This document shows positions 44,290-54,699 of a stretch of DNA of 64,000 bases, one piece after another. Below the pieces are notes generated by a model. It ran no database searches. It saw only the letters and a program-made list of their open reading frames with translations, and was not told the DNA's origin. This DNA comes from Lepus europaeus. Taxonomy: Eukaryota; Chordata; Mammalia; Lagomorpha; Leporidae. The translations under genes and the position numbers were made by a program. Position 1 is the stretch's first letter. The number at the start of each line of letters is the position of its first letter. The stretch covers positions 12,000,540-12,064,539 of the forward strand of contig NC_084831.1 of NCBI RefSeq assembly GCF_033115175.1, given 5' to 3'.

Positions 44290-45165
44290 GGGGTGGGGGG
44301 GACGGGTTCCCGGCACGAGGGGCTGGAGGCTGGTGTGAGACCAGGGCGGGCAGGCAGGTTCCTGGGAGGCCGGTGAGTGACCAGGGTGGGGCAGGCAGGT
44401 TCCTGGGAGGCCGGTGAGTGACCAGGGTGGGGGGGACGGGTTCCCGGCACGAGGGGCAGGAGGCCGGTGTGAGACCCAGGTGGGGGCAGGCAGGTTCAGG
44501 CACGTGGGACTGGAGGCTGGTGTGTGACCGGGGTGGGGTAGGCAGGTTCCTGGGAGGCCGGTGAGTGACCAGGATGGGGCAGGCAGGTTCAGGCACATGG
44601 GGCAGGAGGCCGGTGTGTGACCAGGGCGGGCAGGCAGGTTCCTGGTACGTGGGGCAGGAGGCCGGTGTCTGACCCTGGTGGGGTAGGCAGGTTCCTGGCA
44701 CGTGGGGCAGGAGGCTGGTGTGTGACCAGGGTGGGGCAGGCAGGTTCCTGGCACGTGGGGCAGGAGGCCGGTGTGTGACCAGGGTGGGCAGGCAGGTTCC
44801 TGGTACATGGGGCAGGAGGCCGGTGTCTGACCCTGGTGGGGTAGGCAGGTTCCTGGGAGGCCGGTGTGTGACCAGGGTGGGGCAGGCAGGTTCCTGGCAC
44901 GTGGGGCAGGAGGCTGGTGTGTGACCAGGGTGGGGCAGGCAGGTTCCTGGCACGTGGGGCAGGAGGCCGGTGTGTGACCAGGGCGGGCAGGCAGGTTCCT
45001 GGCACGTGGGGCAGGAGGCCGGTGTGTGACCAGGGCGGGCAGGCAGGTTCCTGGTACGTGGGGCAGGAGGCCGGTGTCTGACCCTGGTGGGGTAGGCAGG
45101 TTCCTGGGAGGCCGGTGTCTGACCAGGGTGGGGCAGGCAGGTTCAGGCACGTGGGGCAGGAGGCC
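44290..45165 (+). repeat. 53-bp minisatellite with short-unit variants
   Basis: Long units (CGTGGGGCAGGAGGCTGGTG ... GGCAGGCAGGTTCCTGGCA, 53 bp, e.g. 44701 to 44754) alternate with shorter units lacking the ACGTGGGGCAGG part (TTCCTGGGAGGCCGGTGAG). There are about 18 units. GT(G/C)TGACCAGGGTGGGG versus CTGACCCTGGTGGGG variants recur in a patterned order. Confidence 0.93.
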
Positions 45166-45247
45166 CGTGAGCTGGGGAAGTGGGCAGAGCTGGTGATGCA
45201 GAGGTAGCAGAGGCTTCGTGGTAGATTCCTGATTTGTTCCTCAATTT

Positions 45248-45515
45248 TATTTTTTGAAAAGATTGAAATTTATTTATTTTGAAAGGTGGGGGAGGGAGAC
45301 AGCAAAAGCATTCATTCGCTAGTTTACTTCCCAAATGCTCCTAACAGCCAGGGCTGGGCCAGGCCAAAGCCAGCAGCCAGGGTCTCCCTTGTGGGCGGCA
45401 GGGACCCAAGTACCTGAGCCACCCCTGCTGCCCACAGGGTCTGCAAGCAGGAAACTGGACTGGGATTCGAACTCGGGTCCTCTGGTATGGGCTGTGTGTC
45501 CCCCAAGATGCAACA
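45248..45515 (-). mobile_element. CSINE, diverged
   Basis: AATTTATTTATTTTGAAAGG, CATTCGCTAGTTTACTTCCC and GGGATTCGAACTCGGGTCC. Confidence 0.8.
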
Positions 45516-45539
45516 ATTTTTTTTTAATGGGATAGGGTC

Positions 45540-45866
45540 AATTTTAAAAATATTTATTTTATTCGAGAGGCAGAGTTACAGACAGGGAGAGGGAGGGGGG
45601 GAGAGAGAGAGAGGTCTTCCATCTGCTGGTTCGCTCCCCAGATGGCTGCCCAGCTGAGCTGATCTGGAGCCAGGAGCCAGGAGCTTCTTCTGGATCTCCC
45701 ATGTGGGTGTGGGGGCCCAAGGACTTGAGCCATTTTCTACTGCTTTCCCAGGCCATAACAGAGAGCTGGATCAGAAGTGGTGCAGCCGGGACTCAAACCA
45801 GCGCCCATGTGGGATGCCGGCACTGCAGATGGCGGCCTTACCTGCTATGCCATAGCGCCGGCCCCC
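45540..45866 (-). mobile_element. CSINE, full length
   Basis: AAAAATATTTATTTTATTCG, then TGCTATGCCATAGCGCCGGC at the head. Confidence 0.93.
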
Positions 45867-45944
45867 TCCCATCCTTCGTTTTTCTGAAACCTTCTCAGTT
45901 TGAACTTGTTGCCAGTCAGAGAAGGCACAGGGGAGTTGCGTGGC

Positions 45945-46912
45945 CCCTCCTCTGCCCTCCGTGTCCCCTCGCCGTTATCCCTCTGCCCTCCGTGTCCCCT
46001 CACCATTATCCCTCCGTCCCTCCGTGTCCCCCTCGCTGTTATCCCTCTGCCCTCCGTGTCCCCTCGCCGTCATCCCTCTGCCCTCCGTGTCCCCTCGCCG
46101 TTATCCCTCTGCCCTCCGTGTCCCCTCGCCGTTACCCCTCTGCCCTCCGTGTCCCCTCGCCGTTACCCCTCTGCCCTCCGTGCCCCTCGCCGTTACCCCT
46201 CCATCCCTCCGTGTCCCCTCGCCGTCATCTCTCCGTCCCTCCGTGTCCCCTCGCCGTCATCTCTCCGTCCCTCCGTGTCCCCTCGCCGTTATCCCTCTGC
46301 CCTCCGTGTCCCCTCGCCGTTATCCCTCTGCCCTCTGTGTCCCCTCGCCGTTACCCCTCTGCCCTCCGTGTCCCCTCGCCGTTACCCCTCTGCCCTCCGT
46401 GTCCCCTCGCCGTCATCCCTCTGCCCTCCGTGTCCCCTCGCCGTCATCTCTCCGTCCCTCCGTGTCCCCTCGCCGTCATCTCTCCGTCCCTCCGTGTCCC
46501 CTCGCCGTTATCCCTCTGCCCTCCGTGTCCCCTCGCCGTTATCCCTCCATCCCTCCGTGCCCCCTCGCCGTTACCCCTCCATCCCTCCGTGTCCCCTCGC
46601 CGTTATCCCTCCATCCCTCCGTGTCCCCTCGCCGTCATCTCTCCGTCCCTCCGTGTCCCCTCGCCGTCATCTCTCCGTCCCTCCGTGTCCCCTCGCCGTT
46701 ATCCCTCTGCCCTCCGTGTCCCCTCGCCATTACCCCTCCATCCCTCCGTGTCCCCTCGCCGTTATCCCTCCATCCCTCCGTGTCCCCTCGCCGTCATCTC
46801 TCCGTCCCTCCGTGTCCCCTCGCCGTCATCTCTCCGTCCCTCCGTGTCCCCTCGCCGTCATCTCTCCATCCCTCCGTGTCCCCTCGCCGTTATCCCTCCG
46901 TCTCTCCGTGGC
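45945..46912 (+). repeat. 31-32-bp minisatellite, about 31 units
   Basis: CTCTGCCCTCCGTGTCCCCT plus CGCCGTTATCC (31 bp) interspersed with CTCCGTCCCTCCGTGTCCCC plus TCGCCGTCATCT (32 bp) units. The 31/32-bp alternation shifts reading frame every unit. The two unit types occur in short homogenised runs. Confidence 0.95.
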
Positions 46913-47379
46913 ATTTCCTTTGTGCTTTTCCCGTGTGTCCGCGCTGAGTTTTCCCGGTCTATTTGGAAGCCAACCGCAGGCTGTTCTACTTACAAACACT
47001 TCCTCGTGTATCTGCTTAAAATCACGGCTCTTGCTTTGAAAACCTCAATACAGTGATCCCACACTGGAAATGACACTAAAAATATAACCCATATTCAAAT
47101 TTCCCCAACTGTCCCCACAACTTTGTTTAAAAAAATTCCCTTTAAACATCGACACACGTTAAGACTTGTTCTTTTAAAAGCTCCAGGTTTGGCAGGTGCA
47201 TGTGAGCAGCGTGAGCACGGAGAGGCCGGTTATGGTTCCTGCGCGCCCACTCCCCCTGCCCCGCGCACTCACCCCTGGCCAGCCCTGCCCTGGCACCTGC
47301 TGGCCCTGCTGCCTCTCCCAGGAGGCCCTTGAGTGAGGGCACGCGGGCTGCAGGTCTCACTCTGCCGGGCACGCCTGCT
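46913..47379. other. Ancient-repeat-like AT-rich piece, then unique sequence
   Basis: 46960-47120 is AT-rich (ACCCATATTCAAATTTCCCC, AACTGTCCCCACAACTTTG) and resembles an old LINE-derived sequence, but the family is uncertain. 47160-47379 is unremarkable. Confidence 0.35.
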
Positions 47380-47420
47380 TCTGAAACAGCGCTGCGCTGC
47401 GTGCATCTGTGGATTGTTCC

Positions 47421-47777
47421 TTTTTTTATTTATTTATTTTGACAGGCAGAGTTAGAGAGAGAGACAGAGAGAGTTATAGACAGTGAGAGAGAGAGAGACA
47501 GAGAGAAAGGTCTTCCTTCCGTTGGTTCACCCGCCAAATGACCGCTATGGCCAGTGCCGCGCCGATCCGAAGCCAGGAGCCAGGTGCTTCTCCTGGTCTC
47601 CCATGCGGGTGCAGGGCCCAAGGACCTGGGCCATCCTCCACTGCCCTCCCGGGCCACAGCAGAGAGCTGGCCTGGAAGAGGAGCCACCGGGACAGAACCC
47701 AGTGCCCCAACCGGGACTAGAACCCGGGGTGCCGGCGCCGCAGGCGGAGGATTAGCCTGTTGAGCTGCGGCGCCGGC
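47421..47777 (-). mobile_element. Young-looking CSINE subfamily copy inserted in the L1
   Basis: Perfect target duplications GGATTGTTCC (47411-47420 and 47778-47787) flank a full-length copy ending GCTGCGGCGCCGGCC. Removing it rejoins L1 sequence. Confidence 0.96.
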
Positions 47778-47809
47778 CGGATTGTTCCTTTTCTTAATGG
47801 CTGAGTGCT

Positions 47810-47915
47810 ATGGGGGGCTTCAAAATGTTCGTGGAAAATCGAGCTAAAGGTACGAGCAATGCGTGCTATGACAGAATTCTGCGTGGATTTAAAAAGATTC
47901 TTGCGCCAAAATGAG
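47810..47915 (+). mobile_element. Mariner-like MITE, left part
   Basis: GGGGGGCTTCAAAATGTTCG starts right after a TA. Interior phrases GCGTGCTATGACAGAATTC and CTTGCGCCAAAATGAGC match the copy at 15543. The right inverted repeat is missing. It is inserted in the L1. Confidence 0.6.
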
Positions 47916-48242
47916 CTCCAACGTTAACCCCGCCCCCATCGAGCGCTCTGTGTGCCGGTTGGCTTATCCATTCACCAGTGGAGAGGCCTTTGGGTTGTTT
48001 GCTGTGGATTTGATCGTGAGCGATGCCATTTATGTAAACAGGGGAGTGGGGCTGTTGAGGGACCGGACGTTTCTATCTCTCTGGGCTGACTATGTGGGAA
48101 CAGGGTCGCTGGGGTGTGTGGCAACCGCGTGGCCTGGCTTCCAGCTTGGAATCTTCCTACCAGCGGGCTGACGGCTCCAGCTCCTCCTCCCTTCTCAGCA
48201 CCCAGCACCGTCCCCTCTCATTGGTTTTAAAACCTCTATCCT

Positions 48243-48586
48243 AGGGGCCGGCGCTGTGGTGTGGTGGGCTGACCCCCTGCCTGAAGCGCCGGCATCCCAG
48301 CTGAGCGCCAGTTTGAATCCCGGCTGCTCCTCTTCTGATCCAGCTCTCTGCTGTGGCCTGGGAAAGCAGTAGAAGATGGCCAAGTCCTTGGGCCCTGCAC
48401 CCACATGGGAGACCTGGAGAAGCACCTGGCTCCTGGCTTCGGATCAGCTCAGCTCTGGCTGTTGGGGCCATTTGGAGAGTGGACCAGTGGATGGAAGACC
48501 TCTCTCTCTCTCTTTCTCTCTCCCTCTCTCTCTCTGCCTCTGCCTCTCTGTAACTCTGCCTTCAAATAAATAAATAAAATCTTTTC
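48243..48586 (+). mobile_element. CSINE, tail-to-tail with the next copy
   Basis: GGGGCCGGCGCTGTGGTGTGG through (CT)n to AAATAAATAAATAAAATC. The following SINE is inverted, giving a potential hairpin. Confidence 0.94.
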
Positions 48587-49017
48587 TTAAAAGTTTATTT
48601 ATTTGTTTGAGAGGCTTAGAGACAGACACACATACACCAGGGGAGGGAGAAGGGAGGGAGACAGTTGGCTGGTTCACTGCCCAGAAGCCAGCAACAGCCA
48701 GGCGGGGCCAGGTGAGGCGGGGGCAGTGCCAGGCGAGGTGGGGCGGGGCCTGGTGAAGCAGGGGCGGGGCCCGGTGAAGTGGGGGCGGGGCCAGGTGAAG
48801 CAGGGGAGGGGCCAGGTGAGGCGGGGGCGGGGCCAGGCAAGGTGGGGCGGGGCCAGGTGAAGTGGGGGCGGGGCCAGGTGAAGCAGGGATCTGGGAACTC
48901 CATCCCGGTCTCTCCGGTGGGAGGCAAGGATCTAGTTACTGAAGCCATCACTGTTGATTGAACTAGGGTGCAGGTGCGGGCGCGGGCGTATTGACCGCTG
49001 AGCTAAGTGCCCGCCCC
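48587..49017 (-). mobile_element. CSINE enlarged by an internal minisatellite
   Basis: AAAAGTTTATTTATTTGTTT to GAGCTAAGTGCCCGCCCC. About 190 bp of tandem GC-rich repeat replaces the middle of the element. Confidence 0.85.
48703..48890 (+). repeat. About 21-bp minisatellite inside a SINE
   Basis: GTGAAGCAGGGGCGGGGCCC-type units, about nine copies with AGGTGAGGCGG variants. It grew from the SINE phrase GGGGCCAGGCTGAAGCCAGG by small tandem duplications. Confidence 0.88.
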
Positions 49018-49164
49018 CTCTGCCCATTACTGAAAGTCAGTTGTTTGGGTTCTCATTACTGATTTTCGGTAGGACAAGTCCACTGTCAGATTTGTCACTT
49101 GCAAACATTTCCTCCTGGTTTGCTGTTTTTGTTTTCCCACTGGTCGTCTTTAGCAATTTATTTC

Positions 49165-49424
49165 TTTGTCTTCATTTTATTTAAAAGGCAGAGAGACAGA
49201 GAGATGGGCAGAGAGAGGGCTTCCATCCGCTGGTTCACTCCCCAGATGCTACAACAGCCGGCACTGGGCCAGGCTGCTTCTGGGTCTCCCAGTGGGTGGC
49301 AGGGGCCCGCGGGCCTCCCGGGCTGTGCCGTGGCAGGCAGCTGAGATGGGACTTGAATGTCGGTGCTCTGACATGGATGTGGGCTCTCCAAGTGGTACCC
49401 TACCGCTGCCTACCGCCCGCCTCT
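49165..49424 (-). mobile_element. CSINE, diverged
   Basis: TTCATTTTATTTAAAAGGCA, CTTCCATCCGCTGG and TACCGCTGCCTACCGCCCGC; inserted in the L1. Confidence 0.85.
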
Positions 49425-49898
49425 GACAGCGTCTTCCAGGTAGCGAAAGTTTACTTCTGAGGGAGGCCAGGGCGGCGGTGTTTCCTTTGTGGGCGGGACT
49501 TCGGTGCCGTAGGTAAGACCGCTTAGATGTTCTTGGATCTGAGGTCACAGAGATTTTCTCCTATTTTTCTTTTTTTCCTAGAAAATGTACAGTGTTCTGT
49601 TTCATGTTTACATTTTACAGGTTTCATTTTGGGTGGATTTTTGGTAGAAACAGTGAGGGATGGTCAGGCTTATCATTACTATTATTTTTCACGGAGAGAC
49701 CGGATTTCTGCAGAACCACTTGTTGAGAGACCGATGTCCTCACCCACGGGGCTGTCTACACCACTGGTAAAAGCGGTTGCTTGCACCTGTGCGCGTCTGT
49801 TCTCAGGGGCCTTCTTTCCACTGAGTTTCATCTTGACGCTGTGGATTTACAGTGGGCTGTGGACCCAGAGTGCGAGTCTTCCAAGAGTGTTCTTTTTC

Positions 49899-50222
49899 AA
49901 TAAATGAAGATTTATTTCTTTATTTGAGAGACAGAGTAGACAGAGAGAGGGAGAGACACACAGAGAGAGGTCTCCCATCTGCTGGTTCACTCCCCAGATG
50001 GCCCCAACGGCTGGAGCTGCACCGATCTGAAGCCAGGAGCCAGGGGCTTCTTCCGGGTCTCCCATGGGGGTTCAGGAGCCCAAGGACTTGAGCCATCTTC
50101 CACTGCTCTCCCAGGCCATAGCAGAGAGCTGGATTGGAAGTGGAGCAGCCAGGACTTGAACTGATATCTATATGGGATGCCGGTGCTGCAGGCAATGGCT
50201 TTACCTGCTACGCCACAGGCCG
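49899..50222 (-). mobile_element. CSINE
   Basis: ATGAAGATTTATTTCTTTAT to GCTACGCCACAGGCCGCC; inserted in the L1 ORF2 region. Confidence 0.92.
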
Positions 50223-50650
50223 CCACAATCCCTCAAGGTCATTTTGAATAGCTTAAATCCTTTGCTTTTTAATAAAAGTTTGAGAATCAGCTTGTTGAAA
50301 TCTAAAAATCATCCTGGTGGGATTCCAGCTGGGCTTGGAGCTGCAAACCAAGCGAGAGAAATGACGTTCGGTGACATTGAGACTGCGCCGCTGGAGCACC
50401 GCGTCTCTGAGGCTCCTTTGATTTCCCCGTCAGTGTTAAACGGTTTCCAGCCTACTGCATCTCAGGTTTCAGCCAGAGTGCTGTGTGTGTTTGATGCTAC
50501 TAGAAATGATACTTTTAGGCAATTTTAATTTTCAACAGCTGGTTGGTAGTTTATAAAAGATAATTGATTTTTAAATATTTTTTTCAAAATAATTCGGTTT
50601 ATAGCGTTCATACGTAACAAAAAAGGGGAAGTATTATAAATCTGATTCTT

Positions 50651-50986
50651 AGGCCGGCGCCGTGGCTTAACAGGCTAATCCTCCGCCTTGCGGCACCGGC
50701 ACACCGGGTTCTAGTCCCGGTTGGGGCACTGGATTCTATCCCGGTTGCCCCTCTTCCAGTCCAGCTCTCTGCTATGGCCCGGGAAGGCAGTGGAGGGTGG
50801 CCCAGGTGCTTGGGCCCTGCACCCGCATGGGAGACCGGGAGAAGCACCTGGCTCCTGGCTTTGGATCAGCACGATGCACCAACCGCAGTGGCCATTGGAG
50901 GGTGAACCAATGGCAAAAAGGAAGACCTTTCTCTCTGTCTCTCTCTCACTGTCTAACTCTATCTGTCAAAAAAAAAAAAAAAAAAA
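50651..50986 (+). mobile_element. Young-looking CSINE subfamily copy, perfect target duplication
   Basis: A perfect 13-bp duplication AAATCTGATTCTT flanks it (50638-50650 and 50987-50999). The head is AGGCCGGCGCCGTGGCTTAA and there is a long pure A tail. Confidence 0.97.
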
Positions 50987-51693
50987 AAATCTGATTCTTG
51001 TATACATAGGGTATAGGTGTAAAGCCCTCCAATCCTGGGCCCAGGCAAACAAATGCATGAGGAGTAAAATCCTGTTTAACCCCTTCGTGTTGCCCTCTAG
51101 TCCCACCCCCCCCCCCCCAAATCAGCTCCCTCCCACCCCCAGACCAAGAGCACATCCACACTTGCCCCTGGCCTCCAGCGGCCCCAGTTCATCCTACCCC
51201 CCCCCCCCCCAGTCCCTGCATCACCCACCAGGCTCTGCCTCCTTCCATCAGATTTTTAAATATTAGACTTGCATCCTGACTTGGCCTAACTCAGTGTAGT
51301 GATGCCCGGATCCTTCTGTCGGTCCCTGGGGCTCTTCTGCAGGCAGGGACAGCTCGCTCGTCGCTTTCCAGGGTCTCTGTCTGTTGTTGGCTTTTTCTTG
51401 CCTCCGTGCACTGGCTGGGACTTCTGGTTACTGGATGAAAGCTGACGTCCTTTTGTCGTCCTCAGTCTTAGGGGGAAAGTGTGCAGGTTTTCCTCTCTAC
51501 ATTTGCCGGCCGTAGAGTTTTCACTCTGTGAGGTTAAGGAAAGTCCCTTCGCTTCCTGGTCGGCGCACGTTTTTGTGGTAAATGCGCATGGAATTGCATC
51601 TGTTTATTTCCGCATCTGTCGCGATGGTCATGTGGCCTTTCTGCTTTGGTCTCTTAGTAGGTTGAATTGCATTGATTTAAAAATGTTGAGTTT

Positions 51694-52031
51694 GGCCGGC
51701 GCCGCGGCTCACTAGGCTAATCCTCCGCCTTGCGGCGCCGGCACCCCGGGTTCTAGTCCCGGTCGGGGCGCCAGATTCTGTCCCGGTTGCCCCTCTTCCA
51801 GGCCAGCTCTCTGCTGTGGCCTAGGAAGGCAGTGGAGGATGGCCCAAGTCCTTGGGCCCTGCACCCCATGGGAGACCAGAAGAAGCACCTGGCTCCTGGC
51901 TTCGGATCAGCGAGACGCACCGGCCGCAGCGGCCATTGGAGGGTGAACCAATGGCAAAAGGGAAGACCTTTCTCTCTGTCTCTCTCTCTCACTGTCCACT
52001 CTGCCTGTCAAAAAAAAAAAAAAAAAAAAAA
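51694..52031 (+). mobile_element. Young-looking CSINE subfamily copy with target duplication
   Basis: GTTGAGTTT occurs at 51685-51693 and 52032-52040. The head is GGCCGGCGCCGCGGCTCACT, with an A tail of about 22 bp. Confidence 0.96.
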
Positions 52032-52305
52032 GTTGAGTTTGCCTTGCGTTCCTGGGGTAAGCTCCATATGGTCAATGTGTGTGGTGCTGAATTTGCTCAA
52101 GTTTTGTTGAATAATTCTTACGTCTGTGTTCCTGAGGTGTTTTCAGTGTGGTTTTTCTTTTTCTAATCTCTCTGCTTTTTGGTTCGAGGTAATGTGGGCC
52201 TCAAACAATGGGTTGGGATGTGTGGCTCCTCTGCTGTTTTCTTGAAGAGATTGTGTACAAGTCGTGTGAATTTCTTTTTCTTTTCCATATATTGACAAAG
52301 TTGTG

Positions 52306-52655
52306 TGGCCAGCGCCGTGGCTTAACAGGCTAATCCTCCGCCTTGCGGCGCCGGCACACCAGGTTCTAGTCCCAGTCGGGGCGCCGGATTCTATCCCGGT
52401 TGCCCCTTTTCCAGGCCAGCTCTCTGCTATGGCCCGGGAAGGCAGTGGCGGATGGCCCAAGTCCTTGGGCCCTGCACCCGCATGGGAGACCAGGAGAAGC
52501 ACCTGGCTCCTGGCTTCGGATCAGCGAGATGCGCTGGCTGCAGCGGCCATTGGAGGGTGAACCAACGGCAAAAAGGAAGACCTTTCTCTCTGTCTCTCTC
52601 TCTCACTATCCACTCTGCCTGTCAAAAACAAAACAAAACAAAAAAAAACAAAAAC
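52306..52655 (+). mobile_element. Young-looking CSINE subfamily copy
   Basis: TGGCCAGCGCCGTGGCTTAA through the tail AAAACAAAACAAAACAAA. A target duplication is not clear (AAAGTTGTG versus AAAACTGTG). Confidence 0.94.
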
Positions 52656-52697
52656 TGTGCAACCAGGAGGAGATTTAAAAACTTTTTAAAATAATTT

Positions 52698-52755
52698 TTC
52701 ATTTTATTTTTTTAAATTATTTGTTTATTTGAGAGGTAGAGCAACAGAGAGGGCA

Positions 52756-52793
<38 letters not shown>

Positions 52794-53022
52794 CTTCCAT
52801 CCACTGGTTCACTCTGCAAGTGGCCGCAGTGGCCAGAGCTGGGCTGATCTGAAGCCAGGAGCCACACGGGTCATCTTGGCCATCTTCCACTGCTTTCCCA
52901 GCGGCACTAGCAGGGAGGGAGCAGGACTGGAAGTGGAGCAGCCGGGAGGCAAAATGATGCCCACGTGGGGTGCAGGTGTCACAGGCAGCGGCCTAACCCG
53001 CCGTGCCACAGTGCCGGTCCCG
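52698..53022 (-). mobile_element. CSINE
   Basis: AAATTATTTGTTTATTTGAG, a long (GA)n run, and CCGTGCCACAGTGCCGGTCC. Confidence 0.92.
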
Positions 53023-53873
53023 CAAAATCTGTCCTGATTTCTCCGAGACCTGTGAGTTGTTTAGATGTGCGTTGCTCAAGGTAGGGCGGGAGTTCCTGTG
53101 GGTCCGCCGGGGCTTTGTGGCCCGTCTCGAGTATTCCTCCTGGTCTGTGTGCGCTGCTGGTGGCGGGAGCGTCTGTGTAGGGCACAGATAGCGATGTGGG
53201 AGTTTGAACAGTGAGCTTGGCCTGTCTGCTCGTTTTATGGAGCTCTGAGAAGCAAGCTCACTTTTCTGTTTCTGTCATGTCTGTGGCTGTCAGGTTTAGG
53301 TGGCTGGAAGGATCTGGCTCTGGGTGCATCATGCCAGGACTCTAATGTCCTCGTGTGAACTGGCCTTTTACCCTGGGTGAGCGCTTCGGTTGCTGGCAGC
53401 ATTCTCTGTTCCGACACCTGCTTTGTCCGATGTTCAGGTGGCTCCTCCTGCGTTCTGCTGGTTTATTTCTGCACGGGGCCATGGTCTGTGCCCCAGACGT
53501 TCAGATCACGGCTGGGCGCGGGGAGCTGCAGACGTGCGCATCCGTGTACACCCTGGGCAGTACAGGCTCCGGCACACGCGGTCAGCGTTTTTGCTTGTAA
53601 CGGTCATGCGTACTCTAGGGGGAGAAAAACGCCCCTGCGCCTTCTTGGATCCTGACCACTTCTCCTGCTTTCCCTTCCTATCTGGGTGCTGGTGCCCAGG
53701 GTCATCGCCCTCCTCTGCCGGCGATCCGTTTTAGTTTTCCGCCATCTAAGAGTGTTGCGTGTCGTCTTCCTCCCTCAGTGCTTTCGCTGGGTCTGTAATT
53801 CCGGGCTGACAGCTCTCCCTCTGCACCTGGAACGCCGGTCGTCTTCTGGTCTCCGCTCCTTCTTTTTCTTCCT

Positions 53874-54186
53874 TTTGTATATTTGAGAGGCAGAAAGAGA
53901 GAGGGAAGGAGAACCAGCCAGAACGAACACGGTCCCGTCGGCTGGCTCACTCCCCCCGATGCCCGCCGTGGCCAGCGCTGGGTCATCTGGAAGCCAGGAA
54001 GTGGGAATCGATCCAGGTCTCGATCCGGGGACCCAAGTACTTGAGCCATCCCCCCTCTGCCTCCCAGGCTTGTACCAGCAGGAAGCTGGAGTCGGGAGTG
54101 GATCTGGGACTTGGCCCTGGGCACGCTCATGGGGCAAGGGGTTGTCCCAGGCAGTGTGTTAACTGCTGGGCCAAGCAGCCAAGTGC
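53874..54186 (-). mobile_element. CSINE, diverged
   Basis: TTTGTATATTTGAGAGGCAG to AACTGCTGGGCCAAGCAGCC. Confidence 0.82.
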
Positions 54187-54590
54187 TCCGTCCACGCTGG
54201 CGAGAAATCTGCAGTCACTCGGTGCTGTTCTCTCGGGTTGCGTTTTCTCTTCCTCTGGGTGCTGTCGAGAATTCAAATAAAATCTTTGGCACCCAGCAGC
54301 TGGGTCCTGCTCTACCTACACGCCTTGCTTTGCGTTGCTTCTCTATGGGGTGTGCTTGGCTTCGTCTGTAGGTTCACGTCTTTCCTGTTCATTCTAGAAC
54401 CTCAGTGCCATGAAAGTGAGACCTTTCTGTTGTCCTGTAGGTCTCTGAGGCCTTGCTCATGAAGATGCGCTGCCCTCTCTGTCTCGGATGTTGTCGCGTT
54501 TGGAGCTCTGTTACTCATTCCCCTACCACACCCGTGCTATTACTGACCAGAATCTTTAATCAATTGCAGGTATTTAAAGGTTATCTGTTT
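54187..54590. other. L1-like decayed sequence
   Basis: GTCCTGTAGGTCTCTGAGGC and surrounding T-rich text resemble further decayed LINE sequence; weak. Confidence 0.35.
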
Positions 54591-54621
54591 TCAGATTTCT
54601 ACTTGACTCTTTTTGTAGTTC

Positions 54622-54690
54622 TTATATATATATATATTTATTTATTTATATATATTTTATATATATACATATTTTTTTTTTCCTTGATGC
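54622..54690. repeat. AT microsatellite
   Basis: (TA)n, TTTATTTATTTATA and TATATATACATA runs, ending in a T run. Confidence 0.9.
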
Positions 54691-54699
54691 AGCCGCCTT

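Larger units (their letters stand above)
47380..53860 (-). mobile_element. Fossil LINE-1, 3' region through ORF2, split by later insertions
   Basis: Antisense L1 phrases appear in colinear order between the SINEs: TTGGCTTATCCATTCACCAG (47960) and GGGTTGTTTGC; TGTCAGATTTGTCACTTGCA (49084); TTTTCTCCTATTTTTC and CACTTGTTGAGAGACC (49553, 49718); AGAATCAGCTTGTTGAAATC (50283); TTTGATGCTACTAGAAATGA (50489); TGTCGCGATGGTCATGTGGC (51617); GGGCCTCAAACAATGGGTTG (52197); TTGAAGAGATTGTGTACAAG (52242). The element is deeply decayed with no open frame, and it hosts at least nine SINEs and one MITE. The right boundary is uncertain. Confidence 0.75.

Noticed and set aside
45701-47056. 451-codon plus-strand frame rich in Pro, Ser and Arg
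   Set aside because: It is the 31/32-bp minisatellite joined to SINE sequence. Three overlapping frames are open over the same region.
49527-49907. Frame with aromatic-rich text (HYYYFSRRDR) at about 49.5-49.9 kb
   Set aside because: It lies on antisense LINE-1 ORF2 remains, so it is not a host gene.
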